DNA from: Billgrantia pellis
Lineage (GTDB): Bacteria > Pseudomonadota > Gammaproteobacteria > Pseudomonadales > Halomonadaceae
Length of the DNA: 64,000 nt
Assembly: GCF_008297955.1 (NCBI RefSeq)
Contig: NZ_VTPY01000006.1
Span: 248,001-312,000, forward strand
Direction: 5' to 3'
This document shows positions 55,566 to 64,000 of the stretch, one piece after another (position 1 is the stretch's first letter; each line of letters opens with the position of its first letter). The notes below the pieces were generated by a model. It did no database searches, had not been told where the DNA came from, and was given only the letters and a program-made list of their open reading frames with translations. The translations under genes were made by a program, and so were the position numbers.

Positions 55566-57541
55566 GCATCCTCGTCCTCGTCCCAAGGCCCGGGCGCGTT
55601 ACCGAGCGTGGCAGCCAGGCGCGGAAAATAGGCGCGGATCTCGGCATAGAGTGCGTGCGCATCCTCCGCGTGACGACGCGAGAAGTGGAACGGCACCAGC
55701 CGGCCGACGTCGGCGGCGGCGGCGATCTCGCCGCAGGCGCGGGCCGTCAGATGTCCGGTGCGCCGGGCCTGCTCGATCTGATCCTCGCGAAACGACGCCT
55801 CGCACAACAGCACTTCGGCGCCCTGGGCAAGCGCCAGCAAGCGTTCGCGGTTCGCAGGGGTGTCGCCGAAGTCGGTGGCGTAGACCAGGCGTTGGCCGGG
55901 TTGGGAGAACAGCAGCCGCTCCGCCAGTTCGGCGGCGGGGCGCCGGCTGCCGCCGGGCAGTGCGACCTCGGCCTCGTCGTCGCCGGCCAGTACGCGCTGC
56001 TTGAGTTCGCCGAGCCACGGCCCGGGAGGCCAGCCGTTTGCTTCCAGGCGCTCCTTGCGCACCTTGACCTGTATGTCGGGCTCAAAGGCAAAGGCCAGTA
56101 CGGGGGTGCCATGATCCAGCGTGACGGCGCGCACGCAAAAGCCGAGCTCCTGATGCAGTACACCGTCATCGACGTCCCGGGGAGAGAGCGCCTTCATCGG
56201 TTGGCCTGCCATCAGGCGATAGGGCGCCAGACGCTCGCCGTGCAGCTCGAAGACCTCGAAGCGGGGGGCCTTCTCCCCGACGCGATCCCACAGGATGCCA
56301 CGCATCAGCCCGTCCAGATGGCCGGCCAGGCCGGGTGGGCCGTAGATCCGGCACGGCGTGTAGTCGCCGATACGCGAGCGCAGTAGCCACAGGAAGCCGC
56401 CGATATGGTCGAAGTGGGCATGACTGATGAACACGTCGCTGACCTGATGAGCCAACCGTGCCGATAGGCGCCCGGGGTCGCCCAGATCGAACAGCAGGCT
56501 GCGCTTGAGATGGCGCAGGCGAAGGTGCAGCAGCGGGTCGCCGAAGATGCCGTTGACCAGCGTCGCGCGCAGACCGCCGAGGCGTAGCGTGGGTTGGGGT
56601 CCCTCTTGCGTACCATGGAGCGCCAGGCTGAGTGCGGGGTCGTCGTCGGGTGCGATGGGGGGCGCTGCACGAAAGGGGCGCGCGGTGCCAAGCTGGCCGT
56701 CAGGGCGGCGCACGGCGTCGCGTACCACCAGGGCGCGGGGGGGCGATATCGACAAGGGGGCCCGCAGTCGCAGCCGCTCGCCTTCCAGGGCGAACACTTC
56801 GCCCATGGCCAGCGTACGGCCGTCGGCGTCAAGCAATCCCACCTGCCGCCCCTGCCAGGCGGTCATGGCATTTCGCGGTGGCGGCGTGCCGACGATGGGC
56901 AGCATCGTCAGGTCGAGCTCCCGCTCCGTCGCCGTGACGAGATAGCAATCCCATGCCGCGGTTCGCCGTTGGGTGCGCTGCTGCCTGCCCGGATGTCGGG
57001 CAGCGGCGGCGGCCGGCAGGTTCAGTCGCTCCAGTTGCAGCAGTGCGCGTTCGTCGGGGTAAGGGTCTTGCTCGCCCTCTGGCGCCAGGCGCACTACGGC
57101 GTCGGCGCGACCGGCGCCAGCCAGTGCCAGCAGCAGTTCGGCGCCACCGACGCCGCGCTCCACGCCCGGCGCGTCGATGAGTAGCGGCCCGGCCTCGATC
57201 CGTTTGGCCAGGCGGCGTACCGCTTCGACCAGCGGCAGACGAAAGCGTGAGCCGTCCAGCGAGGCCAGCGCCTCGATGGCCTCGAGGCGCCAGTCGCCGC
57301 TTTCACCAAGCTGCGGGTCCCAGCGCCCCAGGCAAACGGCGCCGGGCGGGCCGAAGCCGGGCAGGCCGGGGTCTGCAGCCAGGCAATGACACACCTCGCC
57401 GCGCTCGGCCAGGCGAGCGGCCACGCTCCGCGCAAGGGTGGTCTTGCCGCTGCCGGGCGGGCCGGTCAGCAGTACGCGAGAATGGCGCCCCAGCAGTTCG
57501 AGCAGTGGTGGGTCACGGGACAGCTCCGGTGACATGGACAT
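55562..57541 (-). CDS. Fusion of Clp1/Grc3-like polynucleotide 5'-kinase domain and RNase Z
   Basis: A 659-residue two-module protein. Residues about 1-290: P-loop GPPGSGKTT (27-35), then AADPGLPGFGPPGAVCLG (55-72), which mirrors the D-x-GQ-x3-PPG-x-V-x-L block of Clp1/Grc3 polynucleotide kinases, LLIDAPGVERG (120-130) and a Clp1-like C-terminal beta part (TAWQGRQVGLLDADG, AMGEVFALEG). Residues about 320-659: a full RNase Z/ElaC metallo-beta-lactamase domain with HxHxDH (SHAHFDHIGG, 373-382), TLDHGTPVLAF, LEANGWPPGPWLGELK, FGDTP (Asp560), CEASF, GHLTA and PFHFSRRH. All metal ligands look intact. Inference: a single enzyme that processes RNA 3' ends and phosphorylates 5'-OH ends, perhaps in tRNA repair. 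Note the family Gln of the GQ motif is Leu. ATG at 57541 has AAGGA upstream. Confidence 0.82.
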   Translation of the reverse strand: MSMSPELSRDPPLLELLGRHSRVLLTGPPGSGKTTLARSVAARLAERGEVCHCLAADPGLPGFGPPGAVCLGRWDPQLGESGDWRLEAIEALASLDGSRFRLPLVEAVRRLAKRIEAGPLLIDAPGVERGVGGAELLLALAGAGRADAVVRLAPEGEQDPYPDERALLQLERLNLPAAAAARHPGRQQRTQRRTAAWDCYLVTATERELDLTMLPIVGTPPPRNAMTAWQGRQVGLLDADGRTLAMGEVFALEGERLRLRAPLSISPPRALVVRDAVRRPDGQLGTARPFRAAPPIAPDDDPALSLALHGTQEGPQPTLRLGGLRATLVNGIFGDPLLHLRLRHLKRSLLFDLGDPGRLSARLAHQVSDVFISHAHFDHIGGFLWLLRSRIGDYTPCRIYGPPGLAGHLDGLMRGILWDRVGEKAPRFEVFELHGERLAPYRLMAGQPMKALSPRDVDDGVLHQELGFCVRAVTLDHGTPVLAFAFEPDIQVKVRKERLEANGWPPGPWLGELKQRVLAGDDEAEVALPGGSRRPAAELAERLLFSQPGQRLVYATDFGDTPANRERLLALAQGAEVLLCEASFREDQIEQARRTGHLTARACGEIAAAADVGRLVPFHFSRRHAEDAHALYAEIRAYFPRLAATLGNAPGPWDEDEDA

Positions 57542-57665
57542 GGCGTTCCTTGCTTGGCATATCGCTATGCCCAGTGTGGGCGAAAGCGCCCGTCTTGCCC
57601 AAGCGCGCGGCCGGGCAGGCCGTTGCTCTGGTATACTGCCTCTCGATCCCAGTCCCAGACGTTGA

Positions 57666-58478
<813 letters not shown>

Positions 58479-58511
58479 GCGCAGGGCAAGCCGCGTTACG
58501 CGTCGTGAGGG

Positions 58512-58612
58512 GCGCCGGGGACAGGTTGAAGAGGAGGTCATTTGCCATGGATGGCAAATGTAGCGCCCAGGGACGGGTTTACAGCGCCTCCTCGCAAACC
58601 TGTCGACGGGGT
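58512..58612 (+). repeat. Structured intergenic repeat element
   Basis: The element is a nested inverted repeat. Outer arms are ACAGGTTGAAGAGGAGG (58521-58537) and CCTCCTCGCAAACCTGT (58587-58603), which pair imperfectly; between them lies the perfect 10-bp hairpin CATTTGCCAT/ATGGCAAATG (58539-58560) and the core GCGCCCAGGGACGGGTTTAC. A partial copy of the core occurs in reverse at 10924-10952. It resembles REP/MITE-like dispersed elements of Halomonas intergenic DNA; no transposase is near. Confidence 0.65.
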
Positions 58613-58732
58613 AGCCCCGAGGACATCGCTAACTGCTCTGGACTGTCCGATGGGGGTAGCCGCTGAGCGCCATTTCCTGTAACATCTCCAAAATTTTGGC
58701 CGGGCGCCTGAATACAGCAGTTCGACACTGCG

Positions 58733-58811
58733 CGCTTGTTGCGTGGCCAGCCCCCGAGCAAAGACAACAAGCGGGATGAAACCGGTTCCTTAAATCGGCT
58801 TCGTCCCGCTT
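58733..58811 (+). promoter_or_regulatory. Candidate transcription attenuator of carAB
   Basis: CGCTTGTTG (58733-58741) pairs perfectly with CAACAAGCG (58765-58773). The second arm overlaps the start of a 16-bp terminator hairpin: AAGCGGGATGAAACCG (58769-58784) with CGGCTTCGTCCCGCTT (58796-58811), one G-T and one A-C pair, running into T6. The two structures are mutually exclusive, the signature of an attenuator. It lies 84 bases before the carA start. Pyrimidine- or arginine-linked attenuation is known for carAB in Pseudomonas, which supports the reading; the controlling signal here is not visible. Confidence 0.6.
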
Positions 58812-58894
58812 TTTTACGAGCCGAATCTGTCGCAATGACGATAGCCGCCGAGCCTGCGCCCCTCAGGCTCGCATCAGCATGGGAGGACCTTGTC

Positions 58895-60055
58895 TTGAAC
58901 AGCCCCGCATTGAACAGACCCGCGATATTGGCCTTGGAAGATGGCAGTATCTTTCACGGCACGGCCATCGGCGCCGATGGACGAACCAGCGGTGAGGTGG
59001 TGTTCAATACGGCCATGACCGGCTATCAGGAGATCCTGACCGATCTCTCCTATACCCGACAGATCGTGACCCTGACCTACCCGCACATCGGCAATACTGG
59101 CGTGAACGCCGAGGACGTCGAGTCCGACGGCATCGCCGCCGCCGGGCTGGTGATCCGCGATTTGCCGCTCGTCGCCAGCAATTTCCGCTCCGAGCAGTCG
59201 CTCTCCGACTACCTCAAGAGCCAGAACGTGCTTGGCATCGCCGATATCGACACCCGCCGCCTGACTCGCATCCTGCGTGACAAGGGTGCCCAGAACGGGG
59301 CGATCCTGGCCGGCAGCGAGGCCGAAGGCGACGATGCCGTCGAGCGCGCGCTTGCCGCGGCGCGAGAGTTCCCGGGGCTCAAGGGCATGGACCTGGCCAA
59401 GGAGGTCTCGTGCAAGCAGGCCTACGAGTGGAGCGAGGCCGAGTGGGAGCTGGGCCAGGGCAACGTCGATGCCACGGGCAGCGAGCGTCCCTTCCACGTG
59501 GTGGTCTACGACTACGGCGTGAAGTACAACATTCTGCGCATGCTCGCCTCGCGCGGCTGCCGTCTCACCGTGGTGCCGGCCCAGACCCCCGCCGCCGAGG
59601 TCTTGGCGCGCAACCCGGACGGCATCCTGCTGGCCAATGGTCCCGGCGACCCCGAGCCTTGCGACTACGCTATCGCGGCGATCCGCGAAATTCTCGAGAC
59701 GAATATCCCGGTGTTCGGCATTTGCCTCGGGCATCAGCTGTTGGCCCTGGCCGCCGGGGCCAAGACCGTGAAGATGAACCACGGCCATCATGGCGCCAAC
59801 CACCCGGTGCAGGACCTCGACACCGGCCATGTGATGATCACCAGCCAGAACCACGGCTTTGCCGTCGACGAGGCGAGCCTGCCGGGCAACGTGCGCGCCA
59901 TTCACCGCTCGCTGTTCGACGACACGCTGCAGGGCATCGAGCTGACCGACCGTCCGGCCTTCAGCTTCCAGGGGCATCCCGAAGCGAGCCCGGGGCCGCG
60001 CGACGTGTCGCCGCTGTTCGATCGCTTCGTGACGATGATGCGCCAGGGCCGCTGA
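58895..60055 (+). CDS. carA: Carbamoyl-phosphate synthase small subunit (glutaminase)
   Basis: A 386-residue glutamine amidotransferase feeding ammonia to CarB. The N-terminal domain has [18 protein letters not shown]; the class I glutaminase triad is Cys in [12 protein letters not shown] and His-Glu in [10 protein letters not shown]. The start is TTG at 58895 with GGGAGGA 9 bases upstream, giving nearly the E. coli length (382); an ATG at 58835 in the same frame lacks a ribosome site. carB follows 48 bases downstream. Serves pyrimidine and arginine synthesis. Confidence 0.95.
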   Translation: MNSPALNRPAILALEDGSIFHGTAIGADGRTSGEVVFNTAMTGYQEILTDLSYTRQIVTLTYPHIGNTGVNAEDVESDGIAAAGLVIRDLPLVASNFRSEQSLSDYLKSQNVLGIADIDTRRLTRILRDKGAQNGAILAGSEAEGDDAVERALAAAREFPGLKGMDLAKEVSCKQAYEWSEAEWELGQGNVDATGSERPFHVVVYDYGVKYNILRMLASRGCRLTVVPAQTPAAEVLARNPDGILLANGPGDPEPCDYAIAAIREILETNIPVFGICLGHQLLALAAGAKTVKMNHGHHGANHPVQDLDTGHVMITSQNHGFAVDEASLPGNVRAIHRSLFDDTLQGIELTDRPAFSFQGHPEASPGPRDVSPLFDRFVTMMRQGR

Positions 60056-60103
60056 TCATCGACTTATCGCCTGATTTCAACGAATCCAGCCGCGGGAACC
60101 GAC

Positions 60104-63330
<3,227 letters not shown>

Positions 63331-63334
<4 letters not shown>

Positions 63335-63807
63335 ACAAGGTCCCGATGACCGTCGCAGGCGAAGCGCGCCTGCGTGAGGAGCTGGAGCAGCTCAAGGGTG
63401 TCGAGCGTCCTCGGGTGATCAATGCCATCGCCGAGGCGCGCGAGCACGGCGATCTGAAGGAAAATGCCGAATACCATGCGGCGCGCGAGCAACAGGGCTT
63501 CATCGAGGGGCGAATCAAGGAGATCGAGAGCAAGCTCTCCAGCGCCCAGGTGATCGACGTGCAGAAGCTGCCGCAGACCGGCAAGGTGATCTTCGGTGTC
63601 ACCGTCGAGCTGATCAACCTCGGCAACGACGAGGAAGTCCGCTACCAGATCGTCGGCGAGGACGAGGCCGACATCAAGGCGGGCAAGATTTCCGTTACCT
63701 CACCTATCGCGCGGGCCCTGATCGGCAAGGAGGAGGGTGACGTGGTGGTAGTCAACACGCCGGGCGGCGAGGTCGAGTACGAGATCGCGAGCGTTCAGCA
63801 TCTCTGA
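63331..63807 (+). CDS. greA: Transcription elongation factor GreA
   Basis: A 158-residue factor that stimulates RNA cleavage by backtracked RNA polymerase. The N-terminal coiled coil contains [16 protein letters not shown] and the acidic tip with [22 protein letters not shown]; the FKBP-like C-terminal domain has [10 protein letters not shown] and [15 protein letters not shown]. Start overlaps the carB stop. Order carAB-greA-yhbY is conserved in gammaproteobacteria. Confidence 0.97.
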
Positions 63808-63830
63808 CCCAACCTTGAAGCTGGAAGGAA

Positions 63831-63860
63831 AACACCCCGCGACCATGGTCGCGGGGTGTT
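63831..63860. terminator. Bidirectional terminator between greA and yhbY
   Basis: A perfect 14-bp stem (AACACCCCGCGACC/GGTCGCGGGGTGTT) with a 2-base centre, 24 bases past the greA stop and 25 bases past the convergent yhbY stop. Flanks are moderately T-rich. Confidence 0.7.
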
Positions 63861-63884
63861 GGTTAGCTGCTCGCGCAAAGCGCA

Positions 63885-64000
63885 TCAGTGCCGGCCGTGA
63901 TGGTTTTCGAAGCGCTTGACGTTGGAGAGCTTTGGATTGGCTTGGGGGTTCCTGCGGTAGAGCAATGCCATCTTGCCGATGGTCTGCACGCGTTCGGCGC
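63885..64000 (-). CDS. yhbY: YhbY family RNA-binding protein, C-terminal part (truncated by window)
   Basis: The minus strand reads ERVQTIGKMALLYRRNP, then ANPKLSNVKRFENHHGRH and a TGA. This is the C-terminal end of the CRM-domain (CRS1/YhbY) protein that binds 50S ribosome precursors. The 5' part lies beyond the window. It converges on greA, as expected from gammaproteobacterial gene order. Confidence 0.88.
   Translation of the reverse strand, partial: AERVQTIGKMALLYRRNPQANPKLSNVKRFENHHGRH

Larger units (their letters stand above)
58479..58894 (+). other. Leader region between dapB and carA
   Basis: A 416-base stretch without a supported gene. It holds the structured repeat (58512-58612) and, just upstream of carA, an antiterminator/terminator arrangement (58733-58811). 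A frame open from 58736 into carA is considered non-coding upstream of the TTG start at 58895. I did not find a convincing leader peptide; short frames such as MKPVP (ATG at 58776) lie inside the terminator. Confidence 0.6.

Noticed and set aside
58776..58793. Short frame MKPVP as a carA leader peptide
   Set aside because: It lies inside the terminator stem, has no ribosome site, and carries no run of regulatory codons.

Overview
The window is chromosomal DNA of a GC-rich gammaproteobacterium, most likely a member of the Halomonadaceae (Halomonas or a close relative). The main evidence is a complete teaABCD ectoine TRAP transporter locus with TeaA and TeaD sequences characteristic of that family, Pseudomonas/Halomonas-type gene order around argH-lysA-dapF-xerC, hemCDXY, ssrA-smpB-fur-recN-grpE-dnaKJ and dapB-carAB-greA, and a tmRNA whose tag reads ANDDTYAQGALAA. 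No phage, insertion sequence or CRISPR array was seen. This is mostly housekeeping chromosome with a few accessory inserts.

Layout. 1-4.6 kb: end of a LysR regulator, an AEC carrier, a YtkA/FixH-like protein with SCO, a PHB-depolymerase-like esterase and an FKBP isomerase. 4.6-8.2 kb: teaDCBA (minus strand), osmolyte uptake. 8.3-13.7 kb: TIGR02444 protein, YheS-type ABC-F protein, D-aminoacyl-tRNA deacylase, tandem Usp protein, ThiD, YqaA. 13.7-18.1 kb: a TRAP membrane pair without a binding protein, an EEP-family protein, DsbA and cytochrome c4. 18.3-25.1 kb: engB, then HAD phosphatase, XerC, DUF484, DapF, LysA, LptM and ArgH on the minus strand. 25.3-30 kb: hemCDXY. 30-35 kb: a two-gene PQQ glucose-dehydrogenase-like enzyme and a large MscS-family channel. 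35.3-40.2 kb: tandem FluC fluoride channels, pgi, mgsA, a decayed pyruvate-kinase fragment, gap and a glycine-zipper lipoprotein. 40.2-45.3 kb: aspartokinase, carboxy(nor)spermidine decarboxylase and dehydrogenase, and a Crp/Fnr regulator. 45.3-54.2 kb: tmRNA, smpB, ratA, rnfH, bamE, fur, recN and the heat-shock operon with two visible sigma-32 promoters. 54.3-57.5 kb: DUF2218, an EamA exporter and a fusion of a Clp1/Grc3-like polynucleotide-kinase domain with a full RNase Z domain. 57.6-64 kb: dapB, a structured intergenic repeat, a likely carAB attenuator, carA, carB, greA and the start of yhbY.

The most unusual items are the kinase-RNase Z fusion (55562-57541), the carboxyspermidine module with its own aspartokinase (40256-44078), the internally deleted pyruvate-kinase relic next to gap/mgsA/pgi (38300-38487), the carAB leader with overlapping antiterminator and terminator arms (58733-58811), and four convergent gene pairs whose stop codons overlap on CTAG or TTAG. 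All calls were made by reading the sequence; no database search was run.
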